Source: Acanthochlamys bracteata
Lineage: Eukaryota > Streptophyta > Magnoliopsida > Pandanales > Velloziaceae
Assembly: GCA_019914995.1 (NCBI GenBank)
Contig: CM034129.1
Coordinates: forward strand, 10,471,725-10,535,724
Reading direction: 5' to 3'
DNA: 64,000 nucleotides
Of this stretch, positions 23,888 to 36,032 are shown one piece after another. Below the pieces are notes generated by a model, which was not told where the DNA came from, did no database searches, and was given only the letters and a program-made list of their open reading frames with translations. Each line of letters starts with the position of its first letter. Position 1 is the first letter of the stretch. The position numbers and the translations under genes were made by a program.

Positions 23888-24428
23888 AAATAAATCTAAA
23901 TTTGGTGAAATAAAAAATGAAGTGTCTCCTTTTGACGAAGACAACAACAATGGCTTTTAAAATAATCATTTATAAGTTGATTAAATAGTTCTGATAAGCT
24001 ATAAGTTAATATTTAAAATCTCATCTCCAGAATTTTCTCAATGCATTACCGACCATATATGCTTTCGCCTTAATATTTATATTAATAATACACAAGTGTT
24101 GCTTGCAAGTTATTGTATTGAACAATTAAGAGAAAAGAAAAATCGGTGAAAACAAAACGAAAGAAAATTTTGCTTCAAAGATTTTGAAAACCAACCCACT
24201 CCCCTTCATTTTATTTATTATAAAGTCCTTTTCATCTGCGGGTCATCTCTTTGAAAGAGAAATTGAAGAAAAGCAATAAAAAGAAACCTGTGGATTCCCT
24301 TCACCCCCTTCTTCCTTGCGTTCCTCTTCTTGATCTCCTGCATCAAAAGAAATTTTTTTTTTTCTTCAATCGTCGGTTAAGTATGAATGAGTAAAGCAGA
24401 GCAGTGTTTTGTATATGTGTGTATTGAA

Positions 24429-25039
24429 ATGGGAAGCAAAGGCGGTGGACGATCGCCGACCACGGTGGTTTGCTGCATGTGCGGAGACTACGGAATCCGG
24501 CACGAGCTTTTCCGGTGCAAGGTCTGCCATTATAGGTCACAACACAAGTAAGAAACCTAAATAATTAAGTTTAATTTCTTCTCTCTTCTGAATTTTCCTT
24601 TTGTTCTTTTAATTTTGTTTGAAATTGTTGAAAAATTTTCGTTGAAGCTAGCAGATACTGCAGTGATCTTTACCTGAAAGCGGAATCATACAGAGCATGC
24701 AACTGGTGCTTAAGAGAAGAAGCAAACAAATCCGCCGCCATGAAAGATTCTCCATCGCTCTCATCTTCATCCAACGATACTAGCAACAATAGCAACAACG
24801 GTGGAGGAGGCGGAGACAATACCGGATCCGGCAATGTAAAGCTTCACCGTACTGCGTTTTCTTCACAACTAAACAAACCCATCAAGAAGCCCAAAGCGCC
24901 GGAGAGGTCTTCGTCGGACGTGTCCAATAAACTAAGATCGGCGGCAGCGGCAACATTTTCTCCGGCTAATGGAAGAGCTAGGCATGGGTTTAGAGCTAAA
25001 GTTAGAAGGTATAAGCTCTTGGAAGAAGTTTCTAGTTAG
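24429..25039 (+). CDS. Small PHD-type zinc-finger protein
   Basis: 167 residues in two exons, 24429-24547 and 24655-25039, joined in frame by a GT-AG intron. The N terminus holds a full Cys4-His-Cys3 set: C15-x2-C18, C30-x2-C33, H39-x2-C42, C55-x2-C58, within CCMCGDYGIRHELFRCKVC and CNWCLREEA. This pattern is that of the plant PHD/FYVE-like family that begins with CCMCGD. The middle is a low-complexity Ser/Asn/Gly run, and the tail is basic (RHGFRAKVRRYKLLEE), which suits a nuclear protein. An in-frame ATG at 24387 would add 14 residues; I prefer 24429, which gives MGSKGG. The specific function is unknown. Confidence 0.85.
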
Positions 25040-27412
25040 CGTATGTTGTACGTAATATAGTACATATAATAAATATTAGTACTGAAATCCGAATGAAATA
25101 TGGACTCGCTGGAATTGGATTTTGAGTTGAAGATTTTGGCAGGGGTTCATTCTTTGTTTCCGAGAAATTATTTGGCATTATATTTTCAAAAAATTAATTT
25201 TTAATTTATAAGTTCAATAAAATTTTATAACTATTTAAAAATTTATGTAAAATTCGAAAATTATGAATAATAAAATTTTATTATTAATTGAATATAAAAA
25301 TAAAAAATATTTTAAAATTAAAAATATATATATATATATTTTTAATACTTTTAAACGCTTTTAGTGTTTTTTAGGGCAAGTTTTAAATGTCCGTAATTGA
25401 GTTTCGTAAGAGTGAAAAATAAAAAATAGAATTTTTTTAAAAAATAAAGTGGAAGTAGAGTTAAGTATTTGTGCTTCAATAGATTTTGAAGATGTGTTAA
25501 AAATTGAAACATATAATTGTATTAGAAAGTATGTAAATAAAAAAATTAAACCTGAAGTTTTACATGTAAAAATAGAGTTCTAAATTTTTTATGTAATTAA
25601 AATATATGAATCGTTTAAAACTCAAATTTTGATCAAAAATATAAAATTACGGACATTTAAAATACGCCCTTAACAGTGTCGTTAGTTCACATGAATCCCA
25701 ATAAAATCAAGTTCTCCGGTGAAAGGAACACCTTAGCTTAAGAAAATATTTTATAAATAATATTTTCTACTAAAAATTTATTTTTAAATAATTTTATAAA
25801 TATATTTTTAATAATTTATATTAAAAAAGATATTTTTATTATTTTTGATAAGTAAATAAGGTTAAGTGTGTGCATCTTGACCAAGTTTTACGTGTGGGTT
25901 TTAGGTAGGTAAGGGTTCTATATGATGTTTGATTGATTGAGTTGTTGTTGCGGTAGGAATGGTTTGGAATGAATGGTCGCTGGGGAAAGAAAACCAAATT
26001 GTGGTTGCGGTGGAATTGAATTTCTTCATTGCCTACTTAGGAACGACATGTGCTTTCCTTTTGTGGTTTTCTATCCAACTAATAATGCAACCCCCTTTTT
26101 GCTACACCAATTGTTATTGGATCACTATCTTTATGTATTTGCTATTCAACTAGAGCGTATTTCAATCGTCCAAAATTTTTATTTTTTTAAAATCGAAATT
26201 AGAATTTTAAAAAAATTATATATTTTATTTCTTCAAAAAATATTTTAAAATTTTATTTTTACACACGAATTTTTAGTTCTAATTTTTTTAGATGTATATT
26301 TTTTAATACAAACTTTTTTGATTCTTGACTTCTTTTTAAAAAATAATTAAAATATAAAAATTAAATTCTATTATTAACTTATTTTTTAAACAATTTTACT
26401 TTTTATTTTTTTATCTATTTCAAATATAATTATATGTATTTGAAATATTTACTATTAGAGACTAAAAATTAAGAGATGTTTGGTCACCGGCAAATTTGAG
26501 TTGAAAATATTGTACGACATAAAAGTTACATCACCAAATATTTATTTAAATAGAAATATATAAAAAAGAAGTTTAATTCCGAAAATAATATACGTGTGTT
26601 CTTTTGAGCTAAAAAAAAAATCATAAATAGTACTATTAAAATTGAATTTTAATTTTTAAAAATTTTTAGAAAAAATAATTAGAAGTAATTTTTTATTTTT
26701 TTATAGTAAACTTAAAAGTAAATTAAAAATATTTTTTATTATAGAAAGTAAATATAAAGATAAAATAAATACACGTTAAATTTTTTTTTTCTTGGCATGC
26801 AATCAAAACTCACACTAGCCATGATACAATACATCATTGCAATTTTTAAAACCAAATAATTAAATCTTCTCTTGAATATATTAGAAGAATCGAGTTGAAG
26901 CACGAAGTTGTTAGGGAAATTATTCAAGATAGCTAAGTTATATTTTTTTTTATTGACAATAGAGTTAGTTGGATTGATGCATTTTATAAGATAAATTAAT
27001 GAAAGTGGATTAACAGACAAAATAATTACTTTAGAGAATAAAATGTGCTTAAATTAATTAATTAAATTAAATTAGATGTGTGTAGAGAGCGTAGATGGAT
27101 TTGATTTGGTTATATGGCAAAATTAGTCAAGAGGTTAATCTTGCTACCAATAATCGTTTAGGGCTTTATCTTGTAAAACTTATTTTGCAAATTGAGACAC
27201 TTTTTTTAATTTATAGATGTAGAGAGATTAATAATTAATATATTGTAGTCCATAAAAAAGTATCAAAAGATTATTAAGATAAACTGGATGAAGTAAGGCC
27301 CAGCCCATCCGCTTAAGTATGAGTGAGGCAATGTTTCGTTGAAGGAAGGCCTATTAACAGCCCATTTAACTCTAATCGCTCGTGATGATTCGTTCAATCA
27401 GACCAAGAAACA
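25040..27412. other. AT-rich spacer, no gene seen
   Basis: Contains a well-preserved MITE at 25374-25669. The ORFs within 25959-26248 and 26739-27020 are AT-driven and show no domain. The final ~100 bases before 27413 are of genic composition and probably form the PDX3-type promoter and leader. Confidence 0.55.
25374..25669. mobile_element. Tourist/PIF-Harbinger-like MITE with TTA duplications, best copy
   Basis: Left end GGGCAAGTTTTAAATGTCCG and reverse-complemented right end GGGCGTATTTTAAATGTCCG; over 25 bases the two ends agree at 22. TTA flanks both sides (25371-25373 and 25670-25672), the target-site duplication typical of PIF/Harbinger elements. 296 bp, no ORF. Its interior aligns along its whole length with the copy at 34176-34469. 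Superfamily assignment rests on the TTA duplication and on size. Confidence 0.75.
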
Positions 27413-30400
27413 ATGCCAACGCTGCAGCGGTCGATGTTGCTATCGTTGTTATCGCCACTCCGTTTTCTTCCCGCCACCACTACTCTCCCCTCTTCTTCTT
27501 CTTCTTCTACTGCTACTGCTACTGTACACTCTCTATTTTCCCAAAGTTCCCTTAGGTTTTCTCCTTATTTACTACATTGCCGTTCAACGGCTTCTTCTTT
27601 TGCGCGGTTTTCGAAGATGGCTGGCGACGGAGTACCTTCGGCAGCTCCAGAGGAAGTCTCGTATCTGACGCAGAGTCAGGCGGCGGAGATCGATGAGATG
27701 TTGATGGGTCCACTTGGATTCAGCGTCGATCAGCTCATGGTTTTCAACAATTTGAATCTTTGGTTGATTTGTCGCTTGGGTTTCTGTTTCTGAGAATTGA
27801 AGTTTGAATCTTTGTTGGGTTTTCTGTTCTGGGGTTTCTAGGTTTGGAATAAAGTTTGAATGTTTATGGTTGTTTGCAGGAGCTGGCTGGGTTAAGCGTG
27901 GCAACAGCTATTGCTGAGGTATCGTTAGCGAACTTTTTTCGTTCTGAGGGTAGCCTGTATAACGCATGGTGACTTTTAATTTTTAATTGCCTTTTGTTAG
28001 TTATAAGAGGGGAAAATATAGAGGACTCTGTTTTAAGTAATTGGTAGGGAAAATCCTTTTCTATCATGCATTTCCATGGTATCGAGTATTTAAGTAGACA
28101 AAAGTAGTTATAGTTTGATCACCTTTTGTGTGATAACAACATGCAATCGATCATGTGCAGTAAGAAATTCTGATTTGGTCCTAGTTAAAAATCACTATGA
28201 ATGAAACGGCTAAGGATTTTCGTTACCTCATATCCTGATATATTGTGTTCCTTCATGATCTGCATTTACTCCTTATGGTGACTTCTTTATTTTACTGTTT
28301 TTATGCCTCATAACATCCTATCCTAACACTGCCACTTTGATAGGTATACAATTTAAGTGAGTACAAGCGCGTTCTTGCTATATGCGGCCCTGGAAATAAT
28401 GGTGGTGATGGCTTGGTAGCTGCTCGGCACCTGCATCACTTTGGATATAAGCCATATATCTGCTATCCAAAGCGTACATCAAAACCTCTTTACACTGGCC
28501 TTGTTACTCAGGTTTGTGCACTAAATGTGACTCAGGTTATTTTTACTTCTGCCCAATTACTATACGGTTGATGTAACCTCTCTTTTGGTATGTAATTGCA
28601 GCTGGAATCACTGCAGGTACCTTTCTTGTCTGTTGAGGACATGCCTCAAGATCTGTCAGACAATTTCGATCTCATCGTGGATGCAGTATTTGGCTTTTCC
28701 TTCCATGGTATTTTGGATATTTCTGATACACCTTCATCTTGAAGTGATATTGTTAATCTTGGCCTCTTGGAGTTTGCGTACAACTTCATAGTTAAAAGAA
28801 TTAACCTCTCCAAAATTAATTAGTAGAACTCAACTGCTCTCATGTGTTCTTATTCCTGTAGGCGCCTTTAAGTTTAGCAATAGCCTTACAGCAAACCAAT
28901 TTTTATTAATGATTCTCCTTCTGAATTATAATTTTATTTCTCATGATATGGGTGCACCATGATCAGAGGATGACTCAAATGGAAATTAATCTATTGAATC
29001 ACTCCCAAAATTAATCCTGCAATGATAAAATTATCCTAAAGATGCATGCAAGACCTATGGGTTTATATCAATGAAGTAATGTATGCTTAACTGCTGTATA
29101 AGATTGTTCCAAGCTTATTAGGATAGAAGGTTTCTTGCACAGACTTAAAGTTTTAGAATGTGTTATGATTCTTGTTTTCTCTAGGTAATCCAAGGCCTCC
29201 TTTTGATGAGCTGATCCAGAGGCTCATTTCTTTGAAAAAGATTGATAATGCTCCAAAAGCATCATCACCAATTGTTTCCGTAGACATTCCTTCTGGGTGG
29301 CATGTTGAAGAAGGAGATGTAGATGGTGAAGGGATTAAACCTGACATGTTGGTTAGCATCTGCTTTGTAGAATTTGCACACACATGCTTCACTGAAATTT
29401 CATTCTCTGTTTTATTTGCTGAAACCTGTTTACTTTGAAGGGGAGCTGATATAGTGGTAGTAACATGTAGGTGTCATTGACTGCTCCAAAGCTCTGCGCA
29501 AAGAAATTCATGGGACCACACCATTTTTTAGGTGGTAGGTTTGTTCCTCCGTCTATTAAGGAAAAGTTCAATATTCACATTCCTGCATATCCCGGCACAT
29601 CCATGTGCCTGAGAATTGGAAAGCCTCCATCTGTTGACATCTCATCTCTTAGAGAGAACTATGTTTCTCCTGAACTTCGTGAAGATCAAGTTACAGCTGA
29701 CCCTATAGATCAGGTAGCACCGCGACTTCTTTCTTCAACTGGAATACCGTGTTTCTGTTTAAATGTTCCATATATCATGTCAAATCATTGACTGTCTCGT
29801 GAAATTTCATTTTTCCTGATTAGTTCGTTAGATGGTTTGACGAAGCTGTTGCTGCTGGTTTACGCGAACCAAATGCTATGGCCTTATCAACTTGTGGCAA
29901 GGAAGCAAAGCCGTATGTTTAAATAGGCTTACTCTAAAGTTACTGTTTTTGTTGTCTGTTATGACTGGATTTTGGATTTTCTTTGCTTATTTATGTTACA
30001 AGCTTACATCCTCATGTCCTTTTTTTTGGGCAGTTCATCACGCATGGTCCTATTGAAAGGAATGGACAAACAAGGCTTTATTTGGTAGTAATGTTATAGT
30101 CTTTTGTTTACCGGTTGAGTCTAGTTAGGTTTTTCAATCAATATCTAGTTTTGAAATTCATCACTCAGATACACTATGTAGACCACCGATACTTGTGTGA
30201 AAGCTGGGTGAACTAAACAGACTACGTCTTGATTGTTCAACCTGATCCTTGTTTTATAGGTTTACTAACTATGGAAGTCACAAGGGTCGAGAACTATCTG
30301 AAAATCCACATGCTTCACTTCTTTTCTTTTGGAATGAACTTCATCGCCAGGTGAGGCTATCCTTTCTTTGTCATGATCTTTGTATTTGAAATCTTAAGGG

Positions 30401-32028
30401 AATTCAAAATTATGCTTGTGTAGACACCTGTAGATGGGAATAGACTTGTAATCCTCCATCAACGTATGATGATGGATGTCCATAAGTCACTTTATACTGC
30501 TAAAGTGGCAATTTTCTATGATTGTGATAATTTAAAATCCGCACAAACATTCAACTGTTTACCAAGATACAAATATTTTGCTAGTTTTCCTAATTGGATC
30601 ATTGGTGCTTGTATTTCATTTCTTGTTGTGCTTTCATCTTTAGTTGGCTGCTATCTGTTTTCTTCTTTTCCAATTCTTTGTTAACTTTTTTTTTTGAAAG
30701 TTATGTGCGCAAAGTCGGTGATCTTGCTGTTTCTAGATCAACTTCCTAGAGTTTCAAGAGCTCTGACAATGTTCAAGAGGAGAATTGATAATGTAACTTG
30801 AGTTGATATTGGAGCTGGTGGACATCAATTATTATTGATGCGCAATGCCTAGATAGTTAACTGCAGTTGATAATCATAGTAGTGAGTTCTGTATGTGCAT
30901 GCCATTATTTTTTTTCTGAATACATATCCTTTTGTATGTACGTATTCTGAACTCCCGCTTTCCTCAAAAGTGTTTTTGCTAATCTTTGTTGTATTGCATG
31001 TACACATAAATAGTCGTTCCTTTGCAGTGTGTCTAACATTCATAAGATCAGTTAAAAAATAAAGGATGATGTAATTGGAGCTATCTTTGGATCTCCAACA
31101 AGAAACTGTTTGCAAAATGATGCGGATACGATAAACTTATGTCATAAATCTTGCATAGAAACTAGTAATATCTCTGGGAAAAATCAATTGTTGCAGGTAC
31201 GAGTAGAGGGTCCTGTGCAGAAGGTTTCTGAAGAAGAATCTGACGAATACTTTCATAGCCGACCTCGGGGAAGTCAGCTTGGAGCACTAGTTAGCAAACA
31301 GGTGTTTCTGGGTTTTGATCTCAGATTCTTTTTAAGAAAAAGCATTTCAATGGACTGGTGTGAATGATGTGATTTCCTTTCCTAGAGTACTCCTATAGCT
31401 GGGCGGCATGTACTTCTCCAAGAATACATGGAACTAGAGCGTAAATACTCAGATGGGTAAGCACGATTAATGATTTCCATTGATAGTTTGGCATTCATAT
31501 GTCTTCTATAGAAATCCCTAGTCTTTTGTGCTACTTGCAGAAAATTTAAATTTGATGAGACACTTACCCATGCATTATATACCAAATAATATGTGCATCT
31601 ATACATATGTCTTTCCATATGCATATACTTTAGATATGCATAAAAGTAGCATGTAGGTTACTAAGGCTTAAGATATATATCACTGGTTCATTTTTGCATG
31701 ATTCGTCTGTTGGGAACATGGTCAAGTTTGTTTGATCTATCCTGCAGAAGCGTGGTGATACCTAAACCGGAGAACTGGGGAGGCTACAGGCTTACGCCGA
31801 CTCTTGTTGAGTTCTGGCAGGGACAACCTTCTCGTCTTCATGATCGGTGTGTTAAATTGCCTCTCTATTCATTGTTTCAGATTTGCTCACAGCTGCACCA
31901 TGTTCCTCAAATATGTAGCAGTCAAAGGTTATTAATATACATCTTCAATGTCGTCAAACAGATTGCAGTATTCTCTTAAAGAGGTAGATGGAAAGCAGCA
32001 ATGGCATATCCAGAGGTTGGCCCCATAA
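27413..32028 (+). CDS. PDX3: NAD(P)HX epimerase / pyridoxine 5'-phosphate oxidase fusion, plastid-targeted
   Basis: 540 residues, 13 exons: 27413-27739, 27880-27918, 28344-28511, 28602-28707, 29185-29351, 29471-29713, 29824-29912, 30034-30084, 30260-30350, 31197-31301, 31386-31456, 31748-31846, 31962-32028; all GT-AG and in frame. Residues 1-68 form a Ser/Thr/Arg-rich transit peptide; Met69 (MAGDGVP) could start a cytosolic form. The YjeF_N/NAXE domain follows, with GPGNNGGDG (137-145) and SVDIPSGW. From about 320 to 540 is the FMN-dependent PNP/PMP oxidase: [55 protein letters not shown] and the family C terminus QRLAP. It makes pyridoxal 5'-phosphate in B6 salvage, while the N-terminal half epimerises damaged NAD(P)HX. 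This fusion is the known plant PDX3 architecture and length. Confidence 0.96.
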
Positions 32029-32325
32029 CCGAAGTTTCTTATTCCCTACATTGAAGAAATAACGAGAAACATCTCATCACTCCTTCTATTAGGATCCGTG
32101 GGATGAACTTTTATCATAAAAAGCATTCAAAAATTTGAGATTGTTATATAGTTTTCTGTACATATTGGTCAAGGTTTCACTTTGTTCATCTACTATTTTT
32201 ATCAAATGTAAAATAAATTTTTGTTGGAAAATTTGTGGAAAAATTGCCCGACATGGACCTTGGAAATTAAATTTCACATTGTTCACTGCCGGCTTCAGGC
32301 TGCCATGAATGAGCTGGAGCCAATT

Positions 32326-32548
32326 TTAAGTTGGGGACTGCATTTGGACTCGTTTATGAAATAAATTTTTTTTGAAATAGAAAGTATTTTTTTTAAAATA
32401 AATTTTATTTAAAAAAATAATATAAATATATAAATAAAAAATTTTAATATGTAAAATTTTTTTAAATATTTTAAATATTTATTAAATATATATTAAAAAA
32501 TATGAAATTAAAAAAATTAAAAAAATTGCGATCCCAAACGCAGACTGA
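32326..32548. repeat. MITE-like inverted-repeat element (GCGTTTGG family)
   Basis: Left end GACTGCATTTGGACTCG and reverse-complemented right end CAGTCTGCGTTTGGGATCG flank about 220 bp of A/T-rich, largely self-complementary DNA. Same terminal motif and size as the other family members. It sits about 300 bp past the PDX3 stop codon, so it may be inside the 3' UTR. Confidence 0.5.
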
Positions 32549-34175
32549 AGCTTGAGAGATTCTTTAGATCGATAGTACGTGGCTTCATTGCAACATTGAA
32601 TCAATAATAATACTACAAAATCAAAACAAAAAAAAAAGTTTTGATATGGGAACAAAACAAAAATGTTGAATCTAGTCAGTCAAGCACATGCACAACATGT
32701 GGGCATTACACATAAAAAACAATGTCTGTCTTTGATAACTGACATACTCAGTATTAATTTAATTACTTAACATTAATTTTTCATGCTGAATCTGTTACAA
32801 TTCAGTAACAGTTCTTACAGCTGATTAAAAGAACCATTCAAATGCCATAAATTTTCTTTTAAAGAAAAGAAGGTACTATCAATTAGAAATGCACAGGAGT
32901 GCCTACTACTGTTTGAACTTTGAAGAAGAAAAGAAAAGAAAAGAAAAAAGATTTGTTAGGCAGATGAAGCAAATAGCAGTTATAATAGCATGTAGGAAAT
33001 CTACTTCACTTTCAAACAAGAGAACAAAACTACAAAAATTTTCTCGACTTTTTCTGTCATACACCATTCACTGATTGGTGTCGGAAATCATTGGGTTTTT
33101 CAAATGGGTCCCAAGAAAAACGGAAGAGTTCGATTATAGATTAGGCTTCAATTCCATACCATGCCATGAATTCTGTACTACATTCAAAACATTTCAACGT
33201 GTAACAGTTAATAGTGATACTATAATGCCAAAGCCAGTTCATTTCACCAAAAAAGTTTTAATAAGCAAAATTTGCCTATAAGATTTTCTGAGGATTCTAT
33301 CTGATACAATAAGAAAGAAAAGCAGAAAAAAAAGAAAGAAAAAGATTTGGGTTCTGAGTCAAACGGGATGCCTAACTTTGGTGGAAAACGAAAAGAAACA
33401 CAGGGGAAAAAAAACGAGAATAATGCAAAATGGTGCAGGTTTTGTTTCGTAGCTAGCTGTTGCTTGGTTGTTGGTACAGTCCTCATTAATGGAGATGTCT
33501 CTTCGATTTCCTTTTTCTGCATGAACAAAAAAATGCAATTTCTATTCAAGCCCTTTCAAAAGATCATTCCAATTATTTGGAGGGGTCTCACTTTCATGCT
33601 TAACCTTAATTATTATTATATATATGTTTTAACATATTTTTTACTTAAAATTTTTTTTAAAGCAATTTCAAGTATCTTCTAGAATAATTGCACTAAGTAA
33701 TAATCCCTAAAAGTTTACTTTAAAATAAACTCCTTTTTTTAGAAATAAGTTTGAAAATAAAATAAAAATATTTAACACAAAATTTATATTTATTAAATAA
33801 AATTTATAAAATTATATATTTTAAATTATTTTTTTTAATTAAAAATAAATTTAGTGAGTTGGTAAATAACTCTATAGCATCCCTTGGCAATAAAGTCAGG
33901 TCACTTAAAAGCTTCCTTCATTTGTTTTATTCTTACGGATGACAACGAAAGAAAGTACTCTACCGATGCAGCCACTGGAGAGCCGGAAAATCCTTCTCTA
34001 TCATCTTCTACAACTTGTTTACTTCATCATAAATAATACGAACGTTGATTTTTTTAATAAAAATGCATGATCCATCAACTACACTCAAGTCATTCTTAAC
34101 GAAGTGTTTCAAAGAGGTTTCAAGAGTTCCTCAAGTTTTTTTCTGTTATCCATATATCTTTTTTTAAATTTTTTA

Positions 34176-34469
34176 GGACCAGTTTCAAATATCCGTAATT
34201 GAGCTTCATAAAAGTGAAAAGTAAAAAATAAAATTTATTAATAAATAAAGTGAAAGTGAAGTTCAATATTTGTGTTTCAATAAATTTAAAAGTGTGTTAA
34301 AAATTGAAAGATATAATTGTATTGAAAAATATGCAAATAATAAAATTTGAACTGAAGTTCCACATATAGAAGTAGAATTTTGAATTTTTTGTATAATTAA
34401 AATATATGAATTATTTGAAATTCAAATCTGATCAAAAAAAGTAAAGTTAAGAGCTTTTGAAACACGCCC
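34176..34469. mobile_element. Tourist-like MITE, second copy with TTA duplications
   Basis: Left end GGACCAGTTTCAAATATCCG, reverse-complemented right end GGGCGTGTTTCAAAAGCTC, flanked by TTA at 34173-34175 and 34470-34472. 294 bp. The interior follows that of 25374-25669 in order and orientation (for example AAAATTGAAAGATATAATTG against AAAATTGAAACATATAATTG), with substitutions and few indels. No ORF. Confidence 0.72.
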
Positions 34470-34661
34470 TTAAGTGAAGAAGGCAACGTTTTACTTGCAA
34501 AAGGAAACTGTTTCAGACCAATGAACGAAGAAATAGATGGAGCAGTAGATAGTGACCAAGCAGAACAACAACACGAAGTGGTTCAAGTTTAACATCTAAA
34601 AGTTTGAGAATTTTGGTCACGTCTACTAGAACGCATACACAACAGTGCAGGGAATAGATCT

Positions 34662-34925
34662 AAGGTGCGTTTGTTTTTGCTTTTTTCCGACGAAATTTTT
34701 AATTTTTTATTTCATATTTTTTAATATATTTTTATAAATATTAAACAAATTTATTTAAAAATTTAAAAAATATAAAAAAATTTTATATAATGAGATTTTT
34801 TTATTATATATTTTTATTAATTTTTTTGAAAGTAAAAAAAAAATAAAGTTCGATTTTATAAAAAAAAAATATATATTTTTTATTTCAGAAAAGCTTAATT
34901 TTATAAGCAATTTTAAACGCGCCCT
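34662..34925. repeat. MITE-like inverted-repeat element (GCGTTTG family)
   Basis: Left end AAGGTGCGTTTGTTTTTGC and reverse-complemented right end GTGAGGGCGCGTTTAAAATTGC bound about 260 bp of A/T-rich DNA containing long complementary arms. Only ~190 bp separates it from the TTA-flanked MITE at 34176-34469, so this spacer has taken insertions from two families. Confidence 0.45.
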
Positions 34926-36032
34926 CACACAATTGGCAACAAAAACCAAATATGCTTGACCATGAAATGTGATCAATAGGTTTTCAATTCTACTCATTCA
35001 GTCATTCTTATCTTTTCAGATAGCAACTGCAGCCAAACAGAAACAATGTCTTCCATGCAGAGTGTTAGAACATAATGTTATTGAGTTAGTGGGATGACGA
35101 CAAAGGAGCTAGGTCCGTGTAAATCTGAATGGACAACAGATGATTGATTGAAGAAACTGGCCCCGCCCACCGATCTGAAAGAAATAATCAGTGGCCATGT
35201 TCCCAAAAAGCACCGTTCTTGTGTAGACCAGCCTTTAACATCTCCTGACCTGATGGAATGAAGACAAGGGGATTGCTGTTCAAGTATCTATGGCTTATGG
35301 CATTCAGGTCTCTGTTATCACAATCCTGAGTGTATCACTGGATGTTGGCAACAGGAGAAGAACAGAAAAATGAAATAATTTTCAGCAATCATATTTGACG
35401 TGCCTCAGAAATAACAATACAGCAGAGTCCATGACAGAAATGATAAGATGAACTAAACGAGGAAATTAGGGACGCTTCAAATGAATAGAACAGCATTTGA
35501 GATAACATTGAACCCTCTATAAGAAGCTAAATTCTCCTACTATGACAAGAAAAACAGTAAGTTCCAAATAATCGCCTCAAGTTCTGGACATCTGAATTAG
35601 ATAGGATTCAATGGCAAACGCAAACTACAGAATTATCATATGAATGGTGAGAGGGATTTAATTAGGTTTAGCATTTGTCCCAGGAGATCCTTTAAGGTGC
35701 AGACTGCCTTCCTATTAGAATGAATCCTCAGATGCAAACTATGAGCATCAATGCTGACAAGATTGATATGACAGAACAGCATTGCTGCAAGTAGTTCCCC
35801 AAGCTTTACTCGTATAACTTCATGGAGAACTTTACTGCATCAGCATGGAGGAATGCAGCATTCAGGAGAAGAATTTGAACCTATCTCATATCCATGGAAT
35901 TTGGGCATGGCAAATACTGGAGGATTATCAAATTCCCCTAACTTGTCATCTCTCATTAATAAGTTCCTTGTTCTATTGTGATTACCTATTTGCCTTGCTT
36001 CTCAGCTTACAAGATCTACAGAAGAAGAAACC

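Larger units (their letters stand above)
20987..24428. other. ELL-like 3' UTR and AT-rich spacer
   Basis: About 20987-21500 is of genic composition and is probably the 3' UTR of the ELL-like gene. After 21800 the DNA is strongly AT-rich, with no coding ORF. It holds a TIR-bounded segment at about 22298-22555 and a degraded copy of the TTA-flanked MITE at about 23617-23887. The 200 bases before 24429 contain a TATA-like TTATTATAAAG near 24216 and a pyrimidine-rich leader for the PHD gene. Confidence 0.5.
32029..36032. other. Spacer between convergent PDX3 and AFB genes
   Basis: About 4 kb. It includes the 3' UTR of the PDX3-type gene on the left and, from about 34940 to 36032, sequence of genic composition that is likely the 3' UTR or downstream region of the minus-strand AFB gene. 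No coding ORF was accepted. It carries inverted-repeat segments at about 32326-32548 and 34662-34925, and the TTA-flanked MITE at 34176-34469. Confidence 0.5.

Noticed and set aside
33244..33682. Overlapping ORFs on both strands about 1.3 kb past the PDX3-type gene
   Set aside because: Low-complexity Phe/Lys content, no domain, no splice-consistent extension.
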